Source: Magnetovibrio sp. (GTDB taxonomy: Bacteria; Pseudomonadota; Alphaproteobacteria; Rhodospirillales; Magnetovibrionaceae). From it: a DNA stretch of 64,000 nucleotides. The notes beneath the pieces were generated by a model. It did not search any database. It worked only from the letters and a program-made list of their open reading frames with translations, and was not told where the DNA came from. The stretch lies in NCBI RefSeq assembly GCF_036568125.1, contig NZ_DATCTF010000012.1:179404-243403 (forward strand), in the 5' to 3' direction. Below are positions 9,234-18,446 of this stretch, piece after piece. The first letter of the stretch is position 1, and each line of letters opens with the position of its first letter. A program made the position numbers and the translations under genes.

Positions 9234-9902
9234 CTAAAAATCCAAATCTGAATAGTGCTTGGGCGGCGGCACGCCGGGAATGTGGTCGTGCAGCAACGGA
9301 CGGAAGCTGGGGCGCGATTTGATGCGCGCGTACCAATCCTTGGCCAGCGGATAGTCCATCCACGGCACATCGCCCAAATAATCGATGCACGACAGATGCG
9401 CGCCCGCGGTGATGTCGGCGAGCGAGAAATGATCGCCCGCCAGCCAGGTGCGGCGTTCGACCAGATAGCCGATGTAGGCGAGGTGATGCTTGACGTTGGT
9501 TTTGCCCGCACGGATCGCCGTGCTGTCGGGCGAGCCGAGGCGTAAGAATCGTTTCATGACCTTTTCGCCGACCAGATTGACCACCACTTCGCGGTCGAAT
9601 TTGTCGTCGAACCACTGACACAAACGGCGCACTTCGGCGCGTTCCATCGGGTTTGCGCCCAACAACGGCGGATTGGGGGTCGATTCGTCCAGATATTCCG
9701 CGATCACCTGTCCGCCGGAAATCGCCGTACCGGCGGTTTCGACCAGAACCGGCACTTCACCGGCGGGGTTGATGCGCAAAAAAGCCTCGCGGCGCTCCCA
9801 GGTTTTTTCCACCTCGAGATCGAATTCAAGCTTCTTTTCCCCCAACACGATCCGCACTTTGCGGCAATGGGGCGATAGCCAATTGTGATAAAGCGTGCGC
9901 AT
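9234..9902 (-). CDS. Glutathione S-transferase family protein
   Basis: GSTs conjugate or otherwise use glutathione in the cytoplasm. The N-terminal thioredoxin-fold domain starts MRTLYHNWLSPHCRKVRIVLGEK, the classic GST opening with the catalytic SPxCRKV region. It continues with NPAGEVPVLVE, whose cis-Pro contacts glutathione. The C-terminal helical domain includes HFSLADITAGAHLSCIDYLG, the N-capping box of the family. The protein has 222 residues from the ATG at 9902. An in-frame ATG five codons upstream (9917) is possible, but neither start has a strong ribosome binding site. The substrate is unknown. Confidence 0.9.
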   Translation of the reverse strand: MRTLYHNWLSPHCRKVRIVLGEKKLEFDLEVEKTWERREAFLRINPAGEVPVLVETAGTAISGGQVIAEYLDESTPNPPLLGANPMERAEVRRLCQWFDDKFDREVVVNLVGEKVMKRFLRLGSPDSTAIRAGKTNVKHHLAYIGYLVERRTWLAGDHFSLADITAGAHLSCIDYLGDVPWMDYPLAKDWYARIKSRPSFRPLLHDHIPGVPPPKHYSDLDF

Positions 9903-10047
9903 GGGGAACTTATACATCAACTTTTGCGAAGGGGAACATAGGCGTTTTGTTGGAGCGTAACCTTTGGCGAGATGCACCGAATTAGATCATGAAACCGCCT
10001 CAGTTGACGCCTACATTATAGTCACTCGAAATCATTGGAGCCGACCC

Positions 10048-11010
10048 ATGCTGATCAAAACGCCGAAATCCTGGCAGTTGCGCGAATCGGACGCCACCCC
10101 GCAAAAAATCTACCTCCAACGGCGCGCCTTCATGAAGGGCACCGCCGCCGCGATCACCGGCGGCATCGCCGGCAGCGTGTTCGGCCGCGATGCCTTCGCC
10201 GCCTGGGTCAAAGGCGAAAAGCTGCCCAATCTGGTCAAAAGCGCCTACACGGTGGACGCCCCGACCACGCCGTACGAATCGGTCACCGAGTACAACAACT
10301 TCTACGAATTCGGCACCGGCAAGGACGACCCGTTCGACAACGCCAAGGATTTCGTCACCAAGCCCTGGACCATCGAAATCGCCGGTGAAGTCGCCAAGCC
10401 GGGCGTTTACGACGTCGAAGACCTGCTGCGCCCCCATCAAATGGAAGAGCGCATATACCGCCATCGCTGCGTCGAAACCTGGTCGATGGTGGTGCCGTGG
10501 GCGGGCGTCGCGCTGGCCGACATCATCAAGCGCCTGGAGCCCACCTCGCGGGCCAAGTACGTCGCGTTCGAAACCCTGCACGACCCCAAGCGCATGCCCG
10601 GCCAAAACCGCCGCGTGCTGGAATGGCCCTACGTCGAAGGCCTGCGCATGGACGAAGCGATGAACCCGCTGACGTTGCTGGCGACCGGCGTTTACGGCGA
10701 GGTCATGCCGCCGCAAAACGGCGCGCCGGTACGTCTGGTGGTGCCGTGGAAATACGGCTTCAAGGGCATCAAATCGATCGTGCGCATCACCTTCACCGAA
10801 AAAGAACCGCCGACGTCGTGGAATTTGGCGGCGTCCAACGAATACGGCTTTTATGCCAACGTGAACCCCGAGGTTTCCCACCCGCGCTGGTCCCAAGCCA
10901 AGGAACGCCCCATCGGCAAATTCTTCAAGGAACCGACCTTGATGTTCAATGGCTACGCCGATGAGGTCGCACACATGTATAGTGGCATGGATTTGGCGAA
11001 GTATTTCTGA
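10048..11010 (+). CDS. msrP: Protein-methionine-sulfoxide reductase, catalytic subunit MsrP
   Basis: MsrP (YedY) is a periplasmic molybdopterin enzyme that repairs oxidised methionines in envelope proteins, drawing electrons from MsrQ. The 320-residue protein starts at the ATG at 10048, with GGAG upstream. It has a Tat signal with RRAFMKG at residues 25-31 and then an Ala/Gly-rich h-region ending in DAFAAW. The sulfite-oxidase-fold core contains RHRCVETWSMVVPWAG, which carries the Cys that binds molybdenum, and VVPWKYGFKGIKSIVRI near the C-terminus. The stop codon overlaps the msrQ start by one base, the standard msrPQ arrangement. Confidence 0.95.
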   Translation: MLIKTPKSWQLRESDATPQKIYLQRRAFMKGTAAAITGGIAGSVFGRDAFAAWVKGEKLPNLVKSAYTVDAPTTPYESVTEYNNFYEFGTGKDDPFDNAKDFVTKPWTIEIAGEVAKPGVYDVEDLLRPHQMEERIYRHRCVETWSMVVPWAGVALADIIKRLEPTSRAKYVAFETLHDPKRMPGQNRRVLEWPYVEGLRMDEAMNPLTLLATGVYGEVMPPQNGAPVRLVVPWKYGFKGIKSIVRITFTEKEPPTSWNLAASNEYGFYANVNPEVSHPRWSQAKERPIGKFFKEPTLMFNGYADEVAHMYSGMDLAKYF

Positions 11011-11636
11011 TGAGCGCGCGCACCTCGACCATGACCCAAACGAGCCCTTCGTTTTCGATCCCCTACCGGGCCGCGTGGTGGCTGGTGTTCGTCGCGCTGA
11101 GCGTTCCGCTGGCGTGGCTGGCGGGCCTTGCGCTCACCGACGGCTTGGGCGCCAACCCCATTGAGGCGATCAACCGCTACCTCGGCGATTGGGCGTTGCG
11201 CATGGTGTTGGTGGCGTTGGCCGCGACGCCGTTGAAGATCCTGTTCGGGTGGCGCTGGCCGGTGCGCTTGCGCCGCATGGTGGGCTTGTGGGCGTTCGCT
11301 TACGTGGCGCTGCACATCGTCAACTACGTCGCCATCGACCAGTTCTTCGCCTGGGGCGACATCTGGAAAGACATCGTCAAACGCAACTTCATCACGGTGG
11401 GCATGATCGCGTTCGTGATTTTGAGCGCCCTGGCCGCGACGTCGTGGAACGGCGCCATCAAGCGCATGGGCGCGAAGGCGTGGTTGCGTCTGCACAAGCT
11501 GGTTTACGCCGCCGCCGCACTGGGCTGCCTGCACTACATCTGGATGGTCAAAGCCGACCTGCTGATGCCGATGGTCCACACCGGCGTGCTGGCCGCGCTG
11601 TTGGGCGTGCGTGTGTACGCACGCATCGCTAAATGA
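11010..11636 (+). CDS. msrQ: Heme-binding membrane subunit MsrQ
   Basis: MsrQ (YedZ) is the inner-membrane b-type heme and flavin protein that passes quinone or NADH-derived electrons to MsrP. The 208 residues form six hydrophobic helices. The conserved features include RRMVGLWAFAYVALHIVNYV, with a heme His, and WLRLHKLVYAAAALGCLHYIW, with two more His residues on one helix. The length matches the family. It is translationally coupled to msrP. The last eight bases overlap the convergent HopA1-like gene. Confidence 0.95.
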   Translation: MSARTSTMTQTSPSFSIPYRAAWWLVFVALSVPLAWLAGLALTDGLGANPIEAINRYLGDWALRMVLVALAATPLKILFGWRWPVRLRRMVGLWAFAYVALHIVNYVAIDQFFAWGDIWKDIVKRNFITVGMIAFVILSALAATSWNGAIKRMGAKAWLRLHKLVYAAAALGCLHYIWMVKADLLMPMVHTGVLAALLGVRVYARIAK

Positions 11637-12657
11637 TCACCGGGTTGTTGTCCACGCCCTGACCGATGTACGTGTCGGCGGGATCGCCTTTGCTCAAGGC
11701 ATAGGCCCGCAAGTAAGCGTCCCACTGATTTTGCGACACATAGGCTGTCCGCGCGGCCGGCACCTGCGGCTGATTGCCGATCACCAGTTGATATTGATCG
11801 TGCGGCGCGTTGTTGGGCACGCCGTAGCGGGCGAAATAGATGTCGACCTCACCGCCGAAATCGAGTGGAGTTAAATTCTGCGCCTGTCCACCCGCGTGAG
11901 TCTGCACCGCATAATCGAACGCCATCGCGGTCAACAGACAGCGATAGGTGCCGAAGCTGGAGCCGCCCTCGCCTTCCACTTGGGGCGGCTCGGCGGCCAC
12001 CGCGATGCCGGGGGACAATTCGTCCCACATCGGCGCGAAGGTTTCTTGAATGTTCAACCCCGCCAGCGCATTGAGCACGGCGTCGCGGGTGGCGGCGTAG
12101 GCGCCGTCCTTGAGCATATAGACAATCACGGAATCGGGTTTCGCCGCGTCGGCGGGCGCGGTCGCTTTGAAATGCCCAACATTGGCGAAATGATCCATGA
12201 CTTGGGCGATGCGCCGCGTCGCCTCGGGGATGTCCACCGGAACGACGTTCGCCGCCACCCGCCAATTCACAGTTTCATCGCGGTCGTCCAGGGCGTAGAC
12301 ATGCAAATAATCGTCGCTCGCGCCAAGCGCTTGGTTCGACAGCACGATACCCGTCTCCGTCAGGGTGCGGCGATATTCCATCGCACACCCGGCGACGTTG
12401 AGGATTCCGTAGCTTTGCGCGGCGACTTTGTGATTGCCGACGCCGTTGCACAGCGACAGCATGCCGTAAAACAGGTCGCGGTTGCGCAACACCATCTTGG
12501 GCGGCACCGCCGGGTGTAAGGACCGCGTGTAGCACTCATTGTACAAGGCCTCACATTTCTCATCCATGTCATCTCCGGCGTGAGCTTTCAGCACGGGCAA
12601 GGCCCATCCTTTGAAGGTCGTGTACGAATCTACGGACGAAAGTGGGTCGCGGGCCAT
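11629..12657 (-). CDS. HopA1-like protein A1 (module A, second copy)
   Basis: This 342-residue protein is a clear paralogue of the protein at 13387-14469. They share NWRVA-N-PVDIP, GHFK..APADAAKPDSVIVYM, the QETFAPMW-E segment and SSFGTYRCLLTAMAF. The order of a beta strand, a GK/FKV step, a P-D-S-x-I/V-x-Y strand and a final S-x-G-x-x-R helix resembles the C-terminal half of the HopA1 (HopPsyA) effector family. Relatives of that family serve as phospho-Ser/Thr lyases in class V lanthipeptide synthesis. The match is from memory and distant. There is no signal peptide. A good ribosome site (AAGGAG) precedes the ATG. It is the last gene of the B-A-B-A operon. Its role here is unknown. Confidence 0.6.
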   Translation of the reverse strand: MARDPLSSVDSYTTFKGWALPVLKAHAGDDMDEKCEALYNECYTRSLHPAVPPKMVLRNRDLFYGMLSLCNGVGNHKVAAQSYGILNVAGCAMEYRRTLTETGIVLSNQALGASDDYLHVYALDDRDETVNWRVAANVVPVDIPEATRRIAQVMDHFANVGHFKATAPADAAKPDSVIVYMLKDGAYAATRDAVLNALAGLNIQETFAPMWDELSPGIAVAAEPPQVEGEGGSSFGTYRCLLTAMAFDYAVQTHAGGQAQNLTPLDFGGEVDIYFARYGVPNNAPHDQYQLVIGNQPQVPAARTAYVSQNQWDAYLRAYALSKGDPADTYIGQGVDNNPVII

Positions 12658-12712
12658 GATGTGTTCTCCTTAAATCCAAATGATCAAAACGACTTTGTGT
12701 CAGCACGCGGGC

Positions 12713-13363
12713 TCAGGCGTCTAAGGGCGACGGCGGCGCGAAAAACATGTCTGCCGGGCCGGTTGGTGTGCGCCGTTCGTAGCTGAACTCGAACCTGTCG
12801 CCCTTGGGTTCCGGTTTGGGTTCTGGATCGGGTTTGGGATCCGGAATTGGCATCGGCCCCGGATCGGGTATCGGTTGGTTTTGGGACGGTTCGGGTTTGG
12901 GAAACGTCGCCGCCAAGGCCTTTTGCAGCGCGCCCACGGTGCTGTCGACGTTGGCGATGAAGGCGTCGTCGATGTCCAGCAAGCGACGTGCCGATTCTTT
13001 CAGTCGCGCTTGATCCAAGACCGCCACGTTGGGACCGGCGATGTATCGCAGGTCCGCGCCCGCGACCATCGACAGGTGGGTTTTCAGCGCCGCCGCATTG
13101 GCGCCCACCAACATCGAAATCATCCGCGCCTGGGCGTAGGTCGTGGTTGTGGTCGCCGTCGTGGCCTCACTGCCTTGGATCAGCAACTTGTCGGCCTGGG
13201 TACACACCTGCGCCAGCGCTACGATGTCTTTGTCGATCAGCGCGATGTTGTCCACGGTGCGGTAATTGCATTTTGCGCGGGTCAGTTCGGCTTGCACCTG
13301 GGCGCGGTACTGGCGGACGTACACATCCAACAAAGCCGCAAATCCCTGCGTGGTAGTCGCCAT
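12713..13363 (-). CDS. Module B protein B1, helical with Pro/Asp-rich tail
   Basis: I do not recognise this 216-residue protein. It is a paralogue of the protein at 14489-15046. Both start with a 35-residue block around F..YV.QY, then D.AL...KD or DTALAALK, then a helical run containing ADL.YI..../VA.LDQ..LK. From residue about 150 it changes to a low-complexity tail of repeated PDP, PEP and PKP units, followed by the short end GPADMFFAPPSPLDA. It lacks a signal peptide or membrane helix. It lies 55 bases ahead of the A1 gene and 23 bases behind A2. The constant pairing with A suggests a partner, chaperone or substrate of the A protein, but this is inference. Confidence 0.6.
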   Translation of the reverse strand: MATTTQGFAALLDVYVRQYRAQVQAELTRAKCNYRTVDNIALIDKDIVALAQVCTQADKLLIQGSEATTATTTTTYAQARMISMLVGANAAALKTHLSMVAGADLRYIAGPNVAVLDQARLKESARRLLDIDDAFIANVDSTVGALQKALAATFPKPEPSQNQPIPDPGPMPIPDPKPDPEPKPEPKGDRFEFSYERRTPTGPADMFFAPPSPLDA

Positions 13364-13386
13364 GGCGGCGTCCTTTTTTCTGCGCC

Positions 13387-14469
13387 TTAGGGATAAGCGG
13401 TGCGGTTGGCGAACACGGCGTTGACGTTGGTGTAGGTGTTCGCGGCGCGGTTTTTATAAAGCGCGAACGCCTGCATGAAGGCTTGGTTGTCGGCGTTGTT
13501 CGCCGCCAACGCCAGTTGGTTCTGGTCGTGGGGCGTGGCGATGGGCATGCCGTAGATGGGAAACGCCAGATCGACCCGGGCGTCGAATTGCGGCTGGGTC
13601 AAATTACCCAACACGCCGCCCGCGACCTGGGCCAACGCCGTCTCGAACGCGATCGCGGTCACCAGACAGCGAAACCGCCCGAAGCTGATGGATATGCCGT
13701 GTCCCGCAGTCGGCCACGTCACGCGCGGCGGTTCCGCCGCCTCGGCCATGCCCAATTGAAACTCTTCCCACATCGGTGCGAAGGTTTGCTGGATTTGCAA
13801 GTTTTGCAGCGCCGTGACCAAAGCCGCGCGGATGCCGGCATAGGTCGCGGCCCGTCGACGCATGTAGACGATCAGCGAATCCGGCTTGCTCGCCGAGCCC
13901 GGCGCGGACACCTTGAAATGACCGATATCGGCGTTGGCGTCCAAGATCGGGCACACCGCCCCCACGGCGGCGGGTATGTCGACGGGATGGATGTTGAACG
14001 CCACCCGCCAATTGTTGTTTTCCACCCGACCGCCTGCCGCGTAGATGTGCAGATAACCGCGCTGCCCTGCGATCGCATTGGCGCTGAGGTCTTCCGGTTC
14101 CGACACCAGACAACAGCACAACAAACGCGTGATTGCCCAGTGGCCCAGATAGTCGGACCATGCCTCATATTCCAACCGTTCGACATTGGTCAGGTCGTTG
14201 CCGCCTTGAATGTGCACCCGGCGCGCGTTGCCGGCATTGGTCAGGCCGGCGTTGAACAGCAGCGTCTGCATCGCCGTCAGCAGATCTCGTCCAGCCAAAG
14301 GCACCTTGGCGGGCACCGCGTCCAACAACGGGGTGTAGCAGTTTCGATACAGCTGGGTCGATTTCTGCCCGGTGTTCATCGCCGCCGTGGCGGGCTGGGT
14401 CAGCTCTGCCCAGGCACGCTGTTTGAACAAGGCGTACGATGCAGCGGAAGTTCTGGGAGCACGCGCCAT
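13387..14469 (-). CDS. HopA1-like protein A2 (module A, first copy)
   Basis: This is a 360-residue paralogue of the A1 protein. The N-terminal half is helical and carries a Cys-rich stretch, LLCCCLVSEPEDL. The C-terminal half has NWRVAFNIHPVDIPAAVGAV, then GHFKVSAPGSASKPDSLIVYM, FAPMWEEFQLGMAEAAEP and SISFGRFRCLVTAIAFE. In P. syringae HopA1 I recall an equivalent order: GKVVGPAKYGQQTDSAILYI, then a Gly-Leu-rich strand, then SSHGQARTHVIMDAL. I therefore place it tentatively in the HopA1 family. The conserved Lys and Asp-Ser would be candidate active-site residues. The gene is cytoplasmic by appearance and follows module B2 by 19 bases. Confidence 0.6.
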   Translation of the reverse strand: MARAPRTSAASYALFKQRAWAELTQPATAAMNTGQKSTQLYRNCYTPLLDAVPAKVPLAGRDLLTAMQTLLFNAGLTNAGNARRVHIQGGNDLTNVERLEYEAWSDYLGHWAITRLLCCCLVSEPEDLSANAIAGQRGYLHIYAAGGRVENNNWRVAFNIHPVDIPAAVGAVCPILDANADIGHFKVSAPGSASKPDSLIVYMRRRAATYAGIRAALVTALQNLQIQQTFAPMWEEFQLGMAEAAEPPRVTWPTAGHGISISFGRFRCLVTAIAFETALAQVAGGVLGNLTQPQFDARVDLAFPIYGMPIATPHDQNQLALAANNADNQAFMQAFALYKNRAANTYTNVNAVFANRTAYP

Positions 14470-14488
14470 GGCGAACGATCCTTTTGTC

Positions 14489-15046
14489 TTAAGTTGGCAG
14501 GGGGGCCCAGCCTTCGATCAAATCGATCTCATCGGCTTCGGGTATGTTTTGAATTTGATCCCCATCGGTGTCGGGGAACTTTTCGTCTTGGCCGGGAATT
14601 TTGGGGCTGTCGCCGGGGCCGGGCGGAATCATCGACGTGAGGTTTTTTGCAAACGCCGCGTCTTCGACCTTCAGCTTTTCTTCCAAGCCCTTCAGCTTGA
14701 CCTGATCCAGCGTCGCAACCTTGGCGCTTTGAATGTAGGTCAGATCCGCCGCCTGCATGGTGGGAAACAGGCTGTTGACCGATTCGATCGAGGCCTTGAG
14801 CCGCTCGCCCAGCATGGTCAACTGCATCTCGTCGCTGGTGGAAATCGGCGTCTTTTCCGTGCCGTATTTGGCCAGCGCGGCGTCGGCCTCTTGAAAGACG
14901 CTTTTCAGCGCCGCCAGCGCGGTGTCCAACACACTGAAATCGCGAAATGTGTACGACGTCGTCTGCAATATCTGTTGCGTCGACGACTTGTATTGACCGA
15001 CGTAGACCTCGAATTGCGAGGTCAGCATGTTCGATGTATCACTCAT
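14489..15046 (-). CDS. Module B protein B2, helical
   Basis: This 185-residue paralogue of B1 starts at the ATG at 15046. The TTG just upstream is in frame but unnecessary. It has an N-terminal FEVYVGQYKSSTQQILQ helix and then an alternating helical body with LKASIESVN and AADLTYIQSAKVATLDQVKLK. A flexible tail rich in Pro, Gly and Asp ends in DLIEGWAPLPT. It is the second gene of the operon, after the 131-residue protein. Nothing in it suggests an enzyme. The shared tail chemistry in B1 and B2 may be functional. Confidence 0.6.
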   Translation of the reverse strand: MSDTSNMLTSQFEVYVGQYKSSTQQILQTTSYTFRDFSVLDTALAALKSVFQEADAALAKYGTEKTPISTSDEMQLTMLGERLKASIESVNSLFPTMQAADLTYIQSAKVATLDQVKLKGLEEKLKVEDAAFAKNLTSMIPPGPGDSPKIPGQDEKFPDTDGDQIQNIPEADEIDLIEGWAPLPT

Positions 15047-15137
15047 CAATCGCGCCCCAATTTCCCCGGTGCATGCGCAACCGTGCGCACTGCATTCAGT
15101 TCAAGGACGCTGCGTGGAAAATTTTGTGAAGTGACGA

Positions 15138-15533
15138 TTAGGTGGTGCTGGCGCTTTGCGTTTGGCGAATGTCTTGTTCGCTCATGCCGATGGTCAGGGC
15201 CATGGCGTCTTTATGCTTTTGCAAATATTTTGTGCCGCGGCGCGGCAGGGGAATTTTTAACCCACGGCACATGCCGATCAATGCTTCCAAGATTTGATCT
15301 TCGCTGAGATGGACGCGAAACGGATTGTGCGGGTCGTGAGATGTGTAATGCAGCACGACCTTGAGGCCTTCGGGCGTGTCGTCCGATATCACCCGCCCCT
15401 GACTGCCGTCGATCACCTGCACGTCCTCGACATGGGAATCGGGAACGTTCATGTTCTTGTCCTTGGCGTATTTTTGAAACGCCAGACGCAATTCTTGTTT
15501 GCTGAAGATCAGCTTGCGGACATCGACGGGCAT
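15138..15533 (-). CDS. Conserved hypothetical protein, 131 aa
   Basis: I do not recognise this small cytoplasmic protein. Visible features are a basic start with KLIFSKQELRLAFQKYAKDKNM, a central beta segment EGLKVVLHYTSHDPHNPFRVHLSEDQILEAL, and a basic stretch KIPLPRRGTKYLQKHKDAMALTIGM. The last part looks like a nucleic-acid-binding or phospho-binding loop, but that is only an impression. It could be the first gene of the B-A-B-A operon (a 91-base gap to B2) or an independent unit. The intergenic gap toward polA (15534-15623) holds no clear terminator. Confidence 0.65.
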   Translation of the reverse strand: MPVDVRKLIFSKQELRLAFQKYAKDKNMNVPDSHVEDVQVIDGSQGRVISDDTPEGLKVVLHYTSHDPHNPFRVHLSEDQILEALIGMCRGLKIPLPRRGTKYLQKHKDAMALTIGMSEQDIRQTQSASTT

Positions 15534-15623
15534 GGCGGCATTTCTCCCCCATTGAACGGCGCTCTATGCGTCCATTACAGATGGGCACCTTTATCTATAG
15601 AACATACCATTTTTTCAGCAACA

Positions 15624-18428
15624 TCAATGTGCTTCGTCCCAATTGTCGCCCACGCCGGCGTCCACCACCAAGGGCACATCGAGCGTCGCGGCATTTTCCA
15701 TTACCTCTTTAACCAAGGCGCGGGTGGCGTCGAGTTCGCCGTCGGGAACTTCGAAAATCAGTTCGTCATGGACTTGCAGCAGCATGCGCGCGTGTAAGCC
15801 GGCGCCATCCAAGGCATCGCCCAGGCGCACCATGGCGCGCTTGATGATGTCCGCCGCGCCGCCTTGAATGGGCGCATTGATTGCGGCGCGTTCGGAAAAG
15901 CCGCGCGCCATGGGGTTCTTGTCGTTGATCCCGCCGACGTGGCATTTCCGCCCGAACAACGTGGTGACGTAACCGTGCTCGGCGGCGAAGGCCTTGGTGC
16001 CGTCCATGTAGGTGCGGATGCCGGGAAAGCGCTCGAAATAGGCTTTGATGTAATCGCCCGCTTCCCCGCGCGAGATGTCCAACTGACGCGCCAAGCCAAA
16101 CGCGGATATGCCGTAAATGATGCCGAAGTTGATGGCCTTGGCGCGACGGCGCACCATCGGGTCCATGCCGTCGATGGGCACGCCGAACACTTCCGACGCG
16201 GTCATGGCGTGAATGTCGAGGTCCGCATGGAACGCGTCCTTGAGCTGGGGGATGTTCGCCACGTGGGCCAGCAGCCGCAGTTCGATTTGCGAGTAATCCG
16301 CGCTGAGCAATTTGTGTCCCGGCTCGGCGATGAAGGCCTTGCGGATTTTGCGGCCTTCTTCGGTGCGGATGGGAATGTTTTGCAGATTGGGGTCCGATGA
16401 CGCCAAGCGTCCGGTCGACGTCGCCGCCATCGAATACGAGGTGTGCACGCGCCCGGTCTCGGCATTGATCTGCCCGATCAGCGCATCCGTGTAGGTGCTT
16501 TTGAGCTTGGCCAATTGCCGCCAATCCAACACCCGTGCGGGCAATTCGTGGCCGTCGGCGGCCAAGCCTTCGAGGATGTCGGCACCGGTGGCGTAGGCCC
16601 CGGTCTTGCCCTTTTTGCCGCCTTCGATGCCCAGTTTGTCGAACAGGATTTCACCGAGTTGCTTGGGCGAGCCGATGTTGAATTCCTGTCCGGCGAGTTT
16701 GTGGATTTCAATTTCCAGATCGCCGAGGCGCTTGGCGAAATCGTCCGACAGACGCTTCAGTTCAGTGGCGTCAACCTTGATGCCGTGGCGTTCCATTTGC
16801 ACCAAAACCGGGATCAGCGGCCGTTCCAAGGTTTCGTAAACCGTGCTCATGTGCTGCGCGACGAGGCGCGGCTTGAGCATCTTGTGCAGCTTCAGCGTCA
16901 CGTCGGCGTCTTCGGCGGCATAGTCCAGCGCCTTGTCCAGCGCGACCCGGTCGAACGTCACCTGCGCCTTGCCGGTGCCGGCGACATCTTTGAATTTGAT
17001 GGTTTCGTATCCCAGATGCAGGCGCGCCAGTTCGTCCATGCCGTGGCCGTGTTGACCACTTTCCAGCACGTAGCTGAGCACCATGGTGTCATCAACCGGA
17101 GCGACATCGAGGTCGTAACGGCTCAGCACCAACAGATCGTATTTGATATTCTGTCCGACCTTGAGCACGCCCGGATCTTCCAACATCGGCTTGAGCAGCG
17201 CCAACGCCTGCGCCAGGGGAATTTGTTCCGGCGCGCCTTGATCGCCTTGCCCATCGCCGTCGCCGAAATCGAACCCGCCTTGGGCTTCCGCGCCTTTGTG
17301 TGCCAGCGGGATGTAACACGCCCGCCCCGGCGTCACGCACAACGACACGCCGACCAGGTCCGCCGACATGGCGTCGAGCGACGTGGTTTCGGTGTCGACC
17401 GCGACCACGCCTGCCTCCATCGCGGCGGCGATCCAGCGTTTGAGCGCCTCTTCGTCCTGCACCAATTCATATTCGGCCTGGGCGGTGGGAATTTCGACCG
17501 CCGGGACCGCGTTGACGTTCTGCGTAGTGCTCGAAGCGGCCCTTTTGGTTTTGTTGCCGTTGTCGCCGATCGACACGCCGCGCGCCTCGACCTTGGACAC
17601 CAGCGACTTGAAATTCTGCTCACGCAAAAAGTCCAACAGCGTGCCGACGTCGGGTTTGACCACGTCGAAGTCATCCAACGGCACCTCGACCGGCACGTCC
17701 TGGCACAGCGTCACCAGTTGCTTGGACACCCGCGCGTTGTCCGCCTGTTCAATTAGGCGTTCGCGGCGTTTGGGCTGCTTGATATTTTGGGCGTTGGCGA
17801 GCACACCTTCGAGATCGCCGTACTCGTTGATCAACTGCGCGGCGGTCTTGACGCCGATGCCTTCGACCCCCGGCACATTGTCGGCGCTGTCGCCGGCCAG
17901 CGCCTGCACGTCGATAACCCGATCGGGGCCGACGCCGAACTTTTCCAGAACTTCGTCGGGGCCGATAATGCGATTTTTCATCGCATCCATCATCACCACG
18001 CCCTCGCCGACCAACTGCATCAAGTCCTTGTCCGAAGACACGATGGTGACTTCGGCGCCCTGTTCGCGCGCTTGGCGCACATAGGTGGCGATCAGGTCGT
18101 CGGCCTCATAGCCGTCCATGTCCACGGCCTTGAGACCCATCGCGCGGGTGGCGTCGCGGACCAGTTCGAACTGCGGAATCAGATCGTCGGGCGGCGGCGG
18201 ACGATGGGCTTTGTATTGGGGATAAATGTCGGAACGAAAGGTCTTGCGCGCGCGGTCGAAAATCACCGCGATGTGGTCGGCGTCGGTGTCTTCCACCAGC
18301 TTCAGCAACATCGCGGTAAAACCGTAGACCGCGCCGACGGGGGTACCGTCGGGACGCGTCATCGGCGGAAGTGCGTGATAAGCCCGAAAGATAAAGCCCG
18401 AGCCGTCGATCAAAAAGACGTGTTTCAT
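15624..18428 (-). CDS. polA: DNA polymerase I
   Basis: This 934-residue repair and Okazaki-fragment polymerase has all three family domains. The 5'-3' flap nuclease (residues 1-290) has FLIDGSGFIFRAYHALPP, MDGYEADDLIATYV and SSDKDLMQLV. The 3'-5' proofreading domain (about 320-530) keeps an intact DTETTSLD acid pair, so proofreading should be active, unlike in Taq. The polymerase domain has SADYSQIELRLLAH (motif A), RRRAKAINFGIIYGISAFGLA (motif B) and LLQVHDELIFEVP (motif C). The gene ends only about 90 bases from the 131-residue hypothetical. A small zinc-ribbon gene precedes it by 18 bases and may be co-transcribed. Confidence 0.97.
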   Translation of the reverse strand: MKHVFLIDGSGFIFRAYHALPPMTRPDGTPVGAVYGFTAMLLKLVEDTDADHIAVIFDRARKTFRSDIYPQYKAHRPPPPDDLIPQFELVRDATRAMGLKAVDMDGYEADDLIATYVRQAREQGAEVTIVSSDKDLMQLVGEGVVMMDAMKNRIIGPDEVLEKFGVGPDRVIDVQALAGDSADNVPGVEGIGVKTAAQLINEYGDLEGVLANAQNIKQPKRRERLIEQADNARVSKQLVTLCQDVPVEVPLDDFDVVKPDVGTLLDFLREQNFKSLVSKVEARGVSIGDNGNKTKRAASSTTQNVNAVPAVEIPTAQAEYELVQDEEALKRWIAAAMEAGVVAVDTETTSLDAMSADLVGVSLCVTPGRACYIPLAHKGAEAQGGFDFGDGDGQGDQGAPEQIPLAQALALLKPMLEDPGVLKVGQNIKYDLLVLSRYDLDVAPVDDTMVLSYVLESGQHGHGMDELARLHLGYETIKFKDVAGTGKAQVTFDRVALDKALDYAAEDADVTLKLHKMLKPRLVAQHMSTVYETLERPLIPVLVQMERHGIKVDATELKRLSDDFAKRLGDLEIEIHKLAGQEFNIGSPKQLGEILFDKLGIEGGKKGKTGAYATGADILEGLAADGHELPARVLDWRQLAKLKSTYTDALIGQINAETGRVHTSYSMAATSTGRLASSDPNLQNIPIRTEEGRKIRKAFIAEPGHKLLSADYSQIELRLLAHVANIPQLKDAFHADLDIHAMTASEVFGVPIDGMDPMVRRRAKAINFGIIYGISAFGLARQLDISRGEAGDYIKAYFERFPGIRTYMDGTKAFAAEHGYVTTLFGRKCHVGGINDKNPMARGFSERAAINAPIQGGAADIIKRAMVRLGDALDGAGLHARMLLQVHDELIFEVPDGELDATRALVKEVMENAATLDVPLVVDAGVGDNWDEAH

Positions 18429-18446
18429 GCCATGTTGCCCGGGCGC

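Noticed and set aside
11629..15533. Type III secretion effector locus
   Set aside because: No secretion apparatus, chaperone or promoter box is visible. The HopA1-like genes are therefore reported as family resemblance only.
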